A stretch of 64,000 bases of DNA from CAYVFC01 sp964450715 (lineage in GTDB: Bacteria > Myxococcota_A > Polyangia > Polyangiales > JAFGIB01), in NCBI GenBank assembly GCA_964450715.1, contig CAYVFC010000030.1, positions 1 to 64,000 of the forward strand. Direction: 5' to 3'. Shown here piece after piece: positions 1 through 8,600 of the stretch. The notes under the pieces are model-generated. The model had not been told where the DNA came from. It worked only from the letters and a program-made list of their open reading frames with translations, and did not search any database. The translations under genes and the position numbers were made by a program. Each line of letters begins with the position of its first letter. Position 1 is the stretch's first letter.

Positions 1-5
1 CCGCG

Positions 6-2243
6 GTGGCGGGCAGGCCGGGCGGGGCCTGGAGGCGGCGGGGGGAGGCGCAGGCGCGGCGCGCGCTCGGCGCCGCCTTGATCCCGGTCGGTCTGGCGCT
101 GTGCGGGTTGCTGGCGGGCTGCCCCAAGAGCGAGCCGAGCAAGCCGTCGGCCGCCGACCCGACCTCGCGGCGTCGTTTGCCGGCGGGGGAGGTGATCGGT
201 TTCACCGGCCGCTACGGCGGACACGCCTGGCTTGGGATACCCTATGCAAATCAGCCCCTCGGCGAACTGCGCTGGATGCCTCCGGAACCGCTCGACGAGT
301 GGAAAGAGCCGCTCAGGGCCCTGCGCCTCGGCTCGCCCTGTCCGCAGCCGGCGCACCCCTTCGGAGTATACGAGGCGGATATCGACGAGCCGGTGGGCGA
401 AGAGGCCTGCCTGTTCCTGAACGTCTACGCGCCGCGCTTCGCGCCGGACAAGGTGCCGACGGGCGAGGAGCGGCTGCCGGTGATGGTTTGGATCCACGGC
501 GGCGGCAACACCATCGGGCACGCTGGCAACTACGACGGCGGCAACCTGGCCACCAGCCACCAGGTGGTGGTGGTGACCATCAACTACCGGCTGGGCGTGC
601 TGGGCTGGTTCCGCCACGCCGCACTCGGGGGGCCGCTGGCGGCCGCGCGCGGGCCGCTGACGGAGGCGAAGGCGAAGGCGAAAGCGAAGGCGAAGGCCGG
701 GGCGGAGACCGGAGAGCAGGCCGAGGCGGCGGTAGAGAAGACCGCTGGGGAGAAGGCGGCGGAGAGGGCGGCGGCGAAATCCGAGAAGGAGAAGAAGGCG
801 ATCGCGGAGGCGGCGAAGGTGGCTGGTCCGAGTCCTCGACCTCGCTCCGATAAAGATAGGGCAGACGAGGTCGTTTCGGCTGGGTCTCCTCTCCCCTCCG
901 GGGAGAGAGCAGAGGGTGCGGCTTCGGTCAGGGGCTCTCTCCCCGGAGGGGAGAGGGACGGTACGGCGGGGAGTGGGGAAGCGCTCTCCGGCAACTACGG
1001 CACCTTGGACATCATCCAAGCGTTGCGCTGGGTGCGCCGGAATATCGAGGCGTTCGGCGGCGATCCGGAACGCGTCACCATATTCGGAGAGTCGGCGGGC
1101 GGCCGGAACGTACTGAGCCTGCTGCTTTCTCCGCTGGCCCGGGGGCTCTTTCACCGGGCCATCGCCCAGAGCGGGGCGTTGCACCTGCAATCGATGAAGA
1201 GGGCGGCGGCCCTATCCCGCCGGGGCGGGCACACGAACAGCTCGGCCGAGGTGCTGCTACGGCTGCTGATCGCCGACGGCCAGGCCAAGCGCTACAACGA
1301 CGCCCGCAAGTTGGCTCAGCGAATGGACGCCGCAGCCATCGCCAAGTACCTGCGAGGTAAAAGCGCCTACGAGCTGCTGGCGGCCTGCACCCGGCACAAG
1401 TTGGGGGGAATCCTGCAGATGCCCAATGTGCTCGCCGACGGATACGTACTGCCCAAGGGCAACCCGCTGGCGCTTCTAAGCCGCGCAGGCGGATTCAACA
1501 TGGTCCCGGTGATACTGGGTACAAACCGCGACGAGAACAAGACCTTTATGATCTACGACGAGCGGCGGGTGCGCAGGTTCTTCGGTTTACCCGCCCGCAT
1601 CCGCAACCCGAAGCGCTACAACGCCACCGCGGACGCGCTGTCCAGGCTGTGGAAGGCGGCCGGGGCGGATCTGCCGGCCGCGGCCATGCGGCGGGTACAC
1701 GACCGGGTCTTCGTCTACCGCTGGGACTGGGACGAGGAGCCCAGCATCTGGGGGGCGGACCTTTCGCAGATGCTCGGTGCCGGACACGGGCTGGAGATCC
1801 CTTTCGTCTTCGGCCACTTCGACCTGGGACCGCAGTCCAAGAAGGTCTTTGACGAGGACAACGAGCCGGGACGGCTGAAGCTCTCGGAGCAGATGATGTC
1901 GTACTGGGCCGAATTCGCCTACTCGGGCGACCCCGGAATGGGCCGCAGGGGGCGGCTGGTGCGCTGGAAGGCCTGGGATCTGTCCGCGCCCGATGCGCCC
2001 AAGTACCTGATCCTGGATACCGACCGGGACGGGGGACTGCGCATGTCGTCCGAGGTCGCCACCGTGCAGGATGTCATCCGGCAGGTCGACGAGGATCCGC
2101 GTTTGAGCGACCAGCGCGAGCGCTGCGGCGTGTTCCACTCCATGGTCCGCTGGTCGCACCTGTTCGGCAAAGCCGACTACGCGACTGCGGGCAAGAACGG
2201 TTGCCAGCAGTACCCGTACAACACGTTCGAGCTGAACCCGTAG
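6..2243 (+). CDS. Type-B carboxylesterase lipoprotein
   Basis: Carboxylesterase type-B family (alpha/beta hydrolase that cleaves carboxylic esters), probably anchored on the envelope. The N-terminus has an Arg-rich stretch, a hydrophobic segment and a lipobox LLAGC with Cys39. The family signature GESAGG places the nucleophile at Ser363; the upstream motifs EACLFLNVYAP and WIHGGG and the later GTNRDEN and GHGLEIPFVF regions supply the oxyanion hole, acid and His. Between about residues 205 and 328, where the family normally runs directly into NYGTLDIIQAL, there is a foreign-looking insert: a (GGCGAA)n-coded Ala/Lys/Glu tract followed by a palindromic repeat. The GTG at position 6 may not be the true start, since the frame is open to the window edge. 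The next gene is co-oriented after a short repeat-bearing spacer. Family assignment is confident; substrate is unknown. Confidence 0.88.
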   Translation: MAGRPGGAWRRRGEAQARRALGAALIPVGLALCGLLAGCPKSEPSKPSAADPTSRRRLPAGEVIGFTGRYGGHAWLGIPYANQPLGELRWMPPEPLDEWKEPLRALRLGSPCPQPAHPFGVYEADIDEPVGEEACLFLNVYAPRFAPDKVPTGEERLPVMVWIHGGGNTIGHAGNYDGGNLATSHQVVVVTINYRLGVLGWFRHAALGGPLAAARGPLTEAKAKAKAKAKAGAETGEQAEAAVEKTAGEKAAERAAAKSEKEKKAIAEAAKVAGPSPRPRSDKDRADEVVSAGSPLPSGERAEGAASVRGSLPGGERDGTAGSGEALSGNYGTLDIIQALRWVRRNIEAFGGDPERVTIFGESAGGRNVLSLLLSPLARGLFHRAIAQSGALHLQSMKRAAALSRRGGHTNSSAEVLLRLLIADGQAKRYNDARKLAQRMDAAAIAKYLRGKSAYELLAACTRHKLGGILQMPNVLADGYVLPKGNPLALLSRAGGFNMVPVILGTNRDENKTFMIYDERRVRRFFGLPARIRNPKRYNATADALSRLWKAAGADLPAAAMRRVHDRVFVYRWDWDEEPSIWGADLSQMLGAGHGLEIPFVFGHFDLGPQSKKVFDEDNEPGRLKLSEQMMSYWAEFAYSGDPGMGRRGRLVRWKAWDLSAPDAPKYLILDTDRDGGLRMSSEVATVQDVIRQVDEDPRLSDQRERCGVFHSMVRWSHLFGKADYATAGKNGCQQYPYNTFELNP
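886..957. repeat. Palindromic repeat pair inside carboxylesterase gene
   Basis: Two short inverted-repeat arms, CTCCTCTCCCCTCCGGGGAG at 886-905 and CTCTCCCCGGAGGGGAGAG at 936-954, are separated by about 30 bases. They are read in frame as SPLPSGERAEG and GSLPGGERDG. The arms are REP-like and GC-rich and lie inside the variable loop of the host protein, so they look like an in-frame insertion and not conserved domain sequence. Confidence 0.7.
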
Positions 2244-2246
2244 AAA

Positions 2247-2272
2247 CGTAGGAGGGGCTTGCCCTCTCCCTC
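2247..2272. repeat. Palindromic repeat, GGGGAGGGGCTTGCCCC family (degenerate)
   Basis: A degenerate copy of the dispersed repeat GTAGGGGAGGGGCTTGCCCC begins four bases after the carboxylesterase stop codon. Copies of the same family occur at many other gene ends in this window. It may act as a 3' hairpin for the upstream gene, but no T-run follows. Confidence 0.6.
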
Positions 2273-2404
2273 TCCCCCCGCACGCGGTCACGGCCCGAAA
2301 AGTAAAAAGAATCTGAATTCGACGCGGAATGCTCCTCGAACCGCCCGATGCCCATGCGGCACGCCCTCGAGTGCTTACAGTGCTTGGAGACGAAGGAGGT
2401 CCAG

Positions 2405-3619
2405 ATGGGCACAGCTCGTTTCCACCTATCCGCGGCGGCGGCGCTACTGGCAACGGCCGCGTGCACGGGTGCATCGGCCGACTCGCAGGGCCGCGCAAAG
2501 GGAGGGGCCATGGAGCAAAAACCCGAAAAAACCGCGACCGCGACCTTTGCCGGGGGCTGCTTCTGGTGCATGGAGCCGCCCTTCGAGAAACTAGACGGCG
2601 TTCTGGCAGTGGTGTCCGGGTACGCCGGCGGACGCAAGTCCGACCCCAGCTACGAGCAGGTCTGCTCCGGGACCACCGGGCACCTGGAAGCGGTGCAGAT
2701 CACCTATGACCCCCGGCGCGTTAGCTACGACCAGCTGCTAGAGCTCTTCTGGCGCCAGATCGATCCGACCGACCCGGGCGGCCAGTTCGCCGACCGGGGC
2801 GAGCAGTACGGCACGGCCATCTTTTACCACGACGGGGAGCAGAAACGGCTGGCCGAGCTCTCGCGGGACGCCCTGGCGCTGTCGGGCCGTTTTGATCGCC
2901 CTATCGTGACCGTCATACGGCCCTTCACCGGCTTCTACCCGGCCGAGGACTACCACCAGGACTACTACCAGAAGCGGCCCGACCAATACCAGACCTACCG
3001 CCGGGGTTCGGGGAGGCAGCGGTTCCTGGAAAAGACGTGGAGCGCTCCGGATAGAGAGAGCAAGGGCAAAAGAAACGCGGGAGATACTGAGAGTAAAAAG
3101 CCAGCGGACGGTACGAAGGGCACGAAGGACGCGACGGGCGAGGCGGCCGCGCCCGGCTGTCCGGCCGCCGGCCAGGCCGATCTCAAGAAGAGGCTCACCC
3201 CGCTCCAGTACCGGGTAACGCAGCAGAACGGCACCGAGCCGCCCTTCAACAACGCCTTCTGGAGCAACAAGCAGGAGGGCATCTACGTAGACGTCGTTTC
3301 GGGCGAGCCCCTGTTCAGCTCGAAGGACAAGTTCGACTCGGGCACGGGCTGGCCCAGCTTCACCAGACCGCTGGATCCGGATAGCGTGGTCAAGAAGACG
3401 GACATGAGCATGGGCATGCTGCGGACCGAGGCCCGCAGCCGTAAGGGCGACTCGCATCTGGGGCACGTCTTTGCCGACGGACCGGAGCCCGAGGGGCTGC
3501 GTTATTGCATCAACTCGGCCTCGCTGCGTTTCATCCCCAAGGAGCGCTTAAAAGAGGAAGGGTACGAGGCGTATCTGGAACTGTTCGAGAAAGGCGCACC
3601 AGCGGCCACCGTTCGCTAA
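2405..3619 (+). CDS. msrAB: Fused peptide methionine sulfoxide reductase MsrA-MsrB
   Basis: Bifunctional repair enzyme reducing both S- and R-methionine sulfoxide in proteins. Residues about 45-210 are MsrA with the catalytic motif GCFWC (Cys52). After a Lys-rich low-complexity linker (about 210-260), MsrB follows with GTGWPSF, HLGHVF and RYCINSAS, whose catalytic Cys is residue 368. The CxxC zinc-binding pairs of many MsrB proteins are absent. The start at 2405 is preceded by AAGGAGGT and gives a lipoprotein signal with the lipobox ATAAC (Cys20), suggesting action outside the cytoplasmic membrane. A second in-frame ATG at 2510 has its own GGGAGG and would give a cytoplasmic form. Length is 404 residues. 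An upstream in-frame ATG at 2348 has no obvious ribosome site. Confidence 0.93.
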   Translation: MGTARFHLSAAAALLATAACTGASADSQGRAKGGAMEQKPEKTATATFAGGCFWCMEPPFEKLDGVLAVVSGYAGGRKSDPSYEQVCSGTTGHLEAVQITYDPRRVSYDQLLELFWRQIDPTDPGGQFADRGEQYGTAIFYHDGEQKRLAELSRDALALSGRFDRPIVTVIRPFTGFYPAEDYHQDYYQKRPDQYQTYRRGSGRQRFLEKTWSAPDRESKGKRNAGDTESKKPADGTKGTKDATGEAAAPGCPAAGQADLKKRLTPLQYRVTQQNGTEPPFNNAFWSNKQEGIYVDVVSGEPLFSSKDKFDSGTGWPSFTRPLDPDSVVKKTDMSMGMLRTEARSRKGDSHLGHVFADGPEPEGLRYCINSASLRFIPKERLKEEGYEAYLELFEKGAPAATVR

Positions 3620-3642
3620 TAGACGACGACGGCGTAAATGCC

Positions 3643-3690
3643 GTAGGGGAGGGGATTGCCCCCTCCCGTTCGGGATTGCCCCCTCCCTCG
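3643..3690. repeat. Palindromic repeat, GGGGAGGGGCTTGCCCC family
   Basis: One full copy (3643-3668) and a partial second copy (3670-3690) follow the msrAB stop codon. The rest of the 302-base gap up to 3921 holds a small hairpin TGTAGG/CCTACA near 3744-3762 and a ribosome binding site GGGAGGA just before 3922. I see no gene there. Confidence 0.75.
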
Positions 3691-3921
3691 GCCCGCTGCT
3701 ACGGGACGTTGAGCCGGCCGGATCCGCATTTTCGATAGCGGGTGTAGGAATTGCGCCTACAAGCGGGGCGGACGAAATCGGCAGTTGTACGGCTCGGCCT
3801 TCGGCGGTACCCTCGATTCGGTGCCGAAATCGCGATCCACACTACGTTTCGCGGTTCGCCGAATACGTGCCTATCGCGGTACAGGCGGCGCGTCTGTCTT
3901 ATTCACTCCAGGGAGGATTCC

Positions 3922-5623
3922 ATGAATACCGATGCCTGCCGGTTTCTCGCCTGTCTCTTGGTCATTTCGTTCGCTTTCGTCGTCGCCTGCGGAGACGACG
4001 ACAAGCCCATGCCCTACTGCGGCGACGGTAAGGTCCAGCAAGGCGTGGAAGAGTGCGACGACGGCAACCTGAGCAACAGCGACGAGTGCCTGGATACCTG
4101 CGCCAACGCCACCTGCGGCGACGGCTTCGTGCAGGTGGGCGTGGAGCAGTNNNNNNNNNNNNNNNNNNNNNNNNNNNNNNNNNNNNNNNNNNNNNNNNNN
4201 NNNNNNNNNNNNNNNNNNNNNNNNNNNNNNNNNNNNNNNNNNNNNNNNNNGCGACGACGGAAACTTCAGCGACAACGACGCCTGCCTCAACGACTGCACG
4301 CTGGCGAAGTGCGGCGACGGGGTGGTGCGGCAGGGCGTGGAAGCCTGCGACGACGGCAACAGCGACGATAGCGACGGCTGCCGCGCCGACTGCTCGCTTG
4401 CTACCTGCGGGGACGGCGTGGCGCAAGCGGGCGAGGAGTGCGACGACGGCAACGCGAACAATACCGACGACTGTTTGGCCACCTGTTTGTCGGCCGCCTG
4501 CGGCGACGGCTTCGTACGAGCGGGCGTGGAGCAGTGCGACGACGGAAACTTCAGCGACAACGACGCCTGCCTCAACGACTGCACGCTGGCCACCTGCGGC
4601 GACGGCAAGGTCCGGCAGCAGGTCGAGGCCTGCGACGACGGAAACGAGGACGAGTCCGACGGCTGCCTGAACGACTGCAAGCTTCCCTCCTGCGGCGACG
4701 GCGTGGTGCAGGCGGGTGAGGAGTGCGACGACGGCAACCTGAGCGATACCGACGACTGCCTGACCACCTGCCTGGACGCCACCTGCGGCGACGGCTTCGT
4801 GCAGGCCGGCAGCGAGCAGTGCGACGACGCCAACGCCAGCAACAACGACGGCTGCCTCGACACCTGCGTGGCGGCCACCTGCGGCGACGGCGAGGTCTGG
4901 TCCAACGTGGAGGCCTGTGACGACGGCGACACGGACGACACGGACGAGTGCACCACCGCCTGCGAGCTCGGGCGCTGCGGCGACGGCCTGGTTCGGGCCG
5001 GCGTGGAGGAGTGTGACGACGGCAACGGGGTCAACACGGACGACTGCCTGGCCACCTGCGTGGCCGCGGGTCCGGGCGACGGCTTTGTGCAGGGCGACGA
5101 GGAGTGCGACGACGGCAACCTGGTGGCCGGCGACTGGTGCGACTGCGACAGCGATGGCTGCACCAAGGAGTGCGTGGGGCTGCTCGGCGACGGACAGGCC
5201 ATGGCCGGCGGCAACTGCTACATGTTGTTCGAGACGCCGCTCAGCTGGGCGGACGCGCGCGCTGCCTGCAACGTGATCGGCTCGCACCTGGTCGGCATCT
5301 CGAGCGCGGAGGAGAACCTGGTGGTCGACGGGCTGTTCCAACTCTCCGGTGTCACCGCGACCGAGGGCTGGATCGGGCTCACCGATCAGAACGGCGAGGG
5401 AACCTTCCTCTGGGCCGAAGGAGTGGGCAGCTACCTGGCGCCGGTCTTCACCAGCTGGGATACGGACCAGCCCGACGACGACGACCTGGATCCGGGTTGC
5501 ACGGAGTGCGCCGACTGCGCGGTCTTCGACTCCAGGGACGCCTCCACGGATGCGGACGAGGTGGTCTGGTACGACGACGATTGCACGGAAACCAAAGCCT
5601 ATCTCTGCGAGCACGCGTGGTAG
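3922..5623 (+). CDS. DUF4215-repeat lipoprotein with C-terminal C-type lectin domain (interrupted by assembly gap)
   Basis: Predicted surface lipoprotein. Start ATG 3922 follows GGGAGGATTCC; the signal ends in the lipobox FVVAC (Cys23) and a DDDK stretch. The body is a tandem array of DUF4215 Cys-rich repeats of about 38 residues (pattern CGDG...CDDGN...DxCLxxC), of which 11 are visible. From about 5186 the protein changes to a C-type-lectin fold: GGNCYMLFETPLSWADARAAC, EGWIGLTD, WDTDQPDDDD and a closing WYDDDC...YLCE, keeping the conserved Cys and WIGL landmarks. A 100-N gap falls inside the array; joining the two sides directly restores both frame and repeat consensus, so I treat this as one gene. 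The next gene, a second DUF4215 lipoprotein, starts 15 bases later. An adhesin or carbohydrate-binding role is inferred. Confidence 0.85.
4151..4250. other. Assembly gap of 100 N
   Basis: Exactly 100 unknown bases lie inside the DUF4215 repeat array. The left edge ends GTGGAGCAGT and the right edge begins GCGACGACGG; abutted, they read GTGGAGCAGTGCGACGACGG, the repeat consensus found intact at about 4527-4546. The 54 bases after the gap recur almost exactly at 4537-4590. The gap is therefore a scaffold join in repeated DNA with an arbitrary length; 100 real bases would break the frame. Confidence 0.95.
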
Positions 5624-5638
5624 GCGGAGCGCGCGACC

Positions 5639-8600
5639 GTGACGTTTACTAAAAAGGATGCGGCGATCCGCATCGGCCCGGGCTGGGTCGCGCTCGCCGC
5701 CGTCCTGCTGCTGGGACCGATCGCACCCGGCTGCGGGGACGACGATGACGACCACGATGCCAGAGAGGAAGAAGCGCCGCAGCGCCTGGGCGAGAAGAGA
5801 TGCGGGGACGGCAAGCTCGACCAGGGCGAACAGTGCGACGATGGCAACCGGCTGAACAACGACGGATGCCTGTCGACCTGCGTCGAGGCCCGCTGCGGCG
5901 ATGGTATCGTTCAACAAGGCGTCGAGCAGTGCGACGACGCCAACTTCGACGATCACGACGCGTGCCTTAACTCCTGCCAGCTCGCGGTCTGCGGCGACGG
6001 CGTGGTGCAGCTGGGCGTAGAAGCCTGCGACGACGGCAACCAGCAGGACGGCGACGATTGCCGGACCGACTGCGCGCTGGCGACCTGCGGAGACGGAGTG
6101 GTGCAGGGCGAGGAGGAGTGCGACGACGGAAACCGCGTGCAGAGCGACGGGTGTCTCTCCAATTGTCTGACGGCCGTCTGCGGGGACGGCATCGTGCAGC
6201 AGGGCGCGGAGCAGTGCGACGACGGCAATGCCGACGACCACGACGGGTGCCTGAGCTCGTGCCAGCAGGCAGTCTGCGGCGACGGCATCGTGCAACAGGG
6301 CGTCGAGCAGTGCGACGACGGGGATCCGGACGACCCCGGCTGCAGCGATGACTGCACGCTGCCGAGCTGCGGGGACGGCGTGCTGCAGCCGCCCGAGCAG
6401 TGCGACGACGGCAACGCGCGCGACGATGACGGCTGCCTGTCGACCTGCGTCCGGCCCCGCTGCGGCGACGGGATCCGCAGGGCGGGAGTGGAGCAGTGCG
6501 ACGACGGCAACCAGCAGGACGGCGACGGCTGCTCGGCCGACTGCACCCTACCCTCGTGCGGCGACCGACAGCTGCAGAATCCGGAGAAGTGCGATGACGG
6601 CAACGGGGACAATACCGATGCATGCCTGAGCACCTGCGAGCCGGCGAGCTGCGGCGACGGATTGCTCTGGCGCGGGGTGGAGCAGTGCGACGACGGCAAC
6701 CTTTCCGACGGGGATGCGTGTCTCGGCGACTGCACACCGGCGAGCTGCGGCGACGGTCACCTTTGGGCCGGAATGGAGGTCTGCGACGACGGCAACCGAT
6801 CGAACACCGACGGCTGCCTGAACGACTGCACGGCCGCCCGCTGCGGCGACGGGTTCGTGAAGCCGGACACCGAACAGTGCGACGACCGTAACAACGACAA
6901 CACGGACGGCTGCCTGATCGACTGCAGGGAGCACGACCTGTGCGGCGACTTCACCATCAGCGCGGTGATCCCGCCCGTGACCTGCAGCACCACCCCCACG
7001 CCGCCCGATACACTGGAGCTACGAGGCAACAGCTTCCTGGTCGTCAACGACGTCTACCCGACGGTAATGTACGGCGATGTGGAGACCACGGTCCAGAGCG
7101 CGGGCGAGTGCACCCCGGTATACGGCGTGTACGAAAAGGTCTCGGCCTGCGCCTCCCTGGTCATCGACGTACCGGTGGGCGGTATGGCCGAGGGCATCTA
7201 CCGGATCACGGTGACCAATCCGGTCACCCTGCCCTGCAGCACCAGCACCCTGTTCAGCGTGGTGCCGCCGCCCGTGATCAGCGACGTGCAGCCGGAGAAC
7301 ATCTGCAGCGACATACCGGGCACGACCCTCACCATCACCGGTAGCAACCTGGCTCCCGGCCAGTCAGTGATCGTGGACGATCCGGACGACGGCGAGCCGG
7401 CGATAGAGGCGGACACGGTGGTGGCGGGCGACGGAGGCACCGATCTGCAGGCCACCTTTGACGAGGGAATACCGGACGGCCTGTACGACGTGACCGTGGT
7501 GGCCGGCGATTGCTCGGCCACCGCGCCCGACGCCTTGCTGGTGGATCCCACGCCCGTCGTCTTCTTCGTGGATCCGCCCGTGGTCTACAACGACATCGCG
7601 CTGGAGATCACCATCTTCACCGCCGGGCTCAAGGAGACCGCGGACACGGTGGAGCTGATCCCGGAGGTGGGCGATCCAATCGAGCTTGTGCCCATCGGCG
7701 GGCCGCGTCCCAACCGCATCCTGGTGACCGTTCCGGGGTCGGGAGCCGTGCCACCGGGCGACTACGCCGTGCGCGTGACGAGCGATGTCGGGTGCGTGGG
7801 CGAGCTGCCGGGCGGGGTGACGCTGACCGATACGCTGACCGCCGGAGGCCTGAGCGTGGCGCCGGGCTATGCCTCGCCGACACAGACCACGGCGGTGACG
7901 GCGGGCTCGTCGGCCTGGTTCGAGAACGGGCTGCGCCTCTACCTCAACCCGACCAGCGGGGGCACGGCCACGGCCATGCGCGCCATCGAGCTCAAGAGCA
8001 CCTCGCAGCTGACAGCGGTGGTGCCGGACGGGCTGACCTCAGACGTCTACGATCTAATCGCGGTCAAACCCTCGGGAGATGTAGACGTGCTCTACTCGGC
8101 GATCACCGTCACCGTGACCGAGCCGCCCATCATCACCGCGGTGACCCCGGCCTCGCTCACCTTCAACGATCCAGCCGCGTCGCTCGAGATCAGCGGAATG
8201 AACTTCGACGACTCGAGCACGGACGCGGTGAGCTTGGCGTTGATCTGCCAGCCGCCGCCTTCCGGTCCGCCCGCGGTCACGGTGACGGCGGTGACCAGCG
8301 ACACCGTCACCGCCACGGCAAATACCGGCGGAATAGCCGGAGGAAGCGTCTGCGTAGTCGAGCTGACCAACACGGCCGAGGGCGCGTCGTTCGCCTATTC
8401 CGCCATCTCGGTGCGCAACAGCTCGGGCAACCTGAACGGTTGGTCCGACGTGACGGCGATGAATGAGGCGCGTCGCGCGCTGGCCTTGATCGCGGCTCGG
8501 CCCACGCTCACCAGCAGGTATCTGTACGCCATCGGCGGCGACGACGGCACGCCGGCGGGCGCCAAAGCCAGCGTCGAATCGATCGGCGTGGACGTGTACG

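Noticed and set aside
3962..6295. A long minus-strand frame of Val/Ala-rich repeats across the DUF4215 genes
   Set aside because: Mirror image of the CDDGN repeat coding on the plus strand, which has start signals, lipoboxes and conserved Cys.
3922..6960. Regular spacing of similar about 114-base units that could suggest a CRISPR array
   Set aside because: Units have no constant repeat with unique spacers; they translate continuously into Cys-rich DUF4215 repeats.
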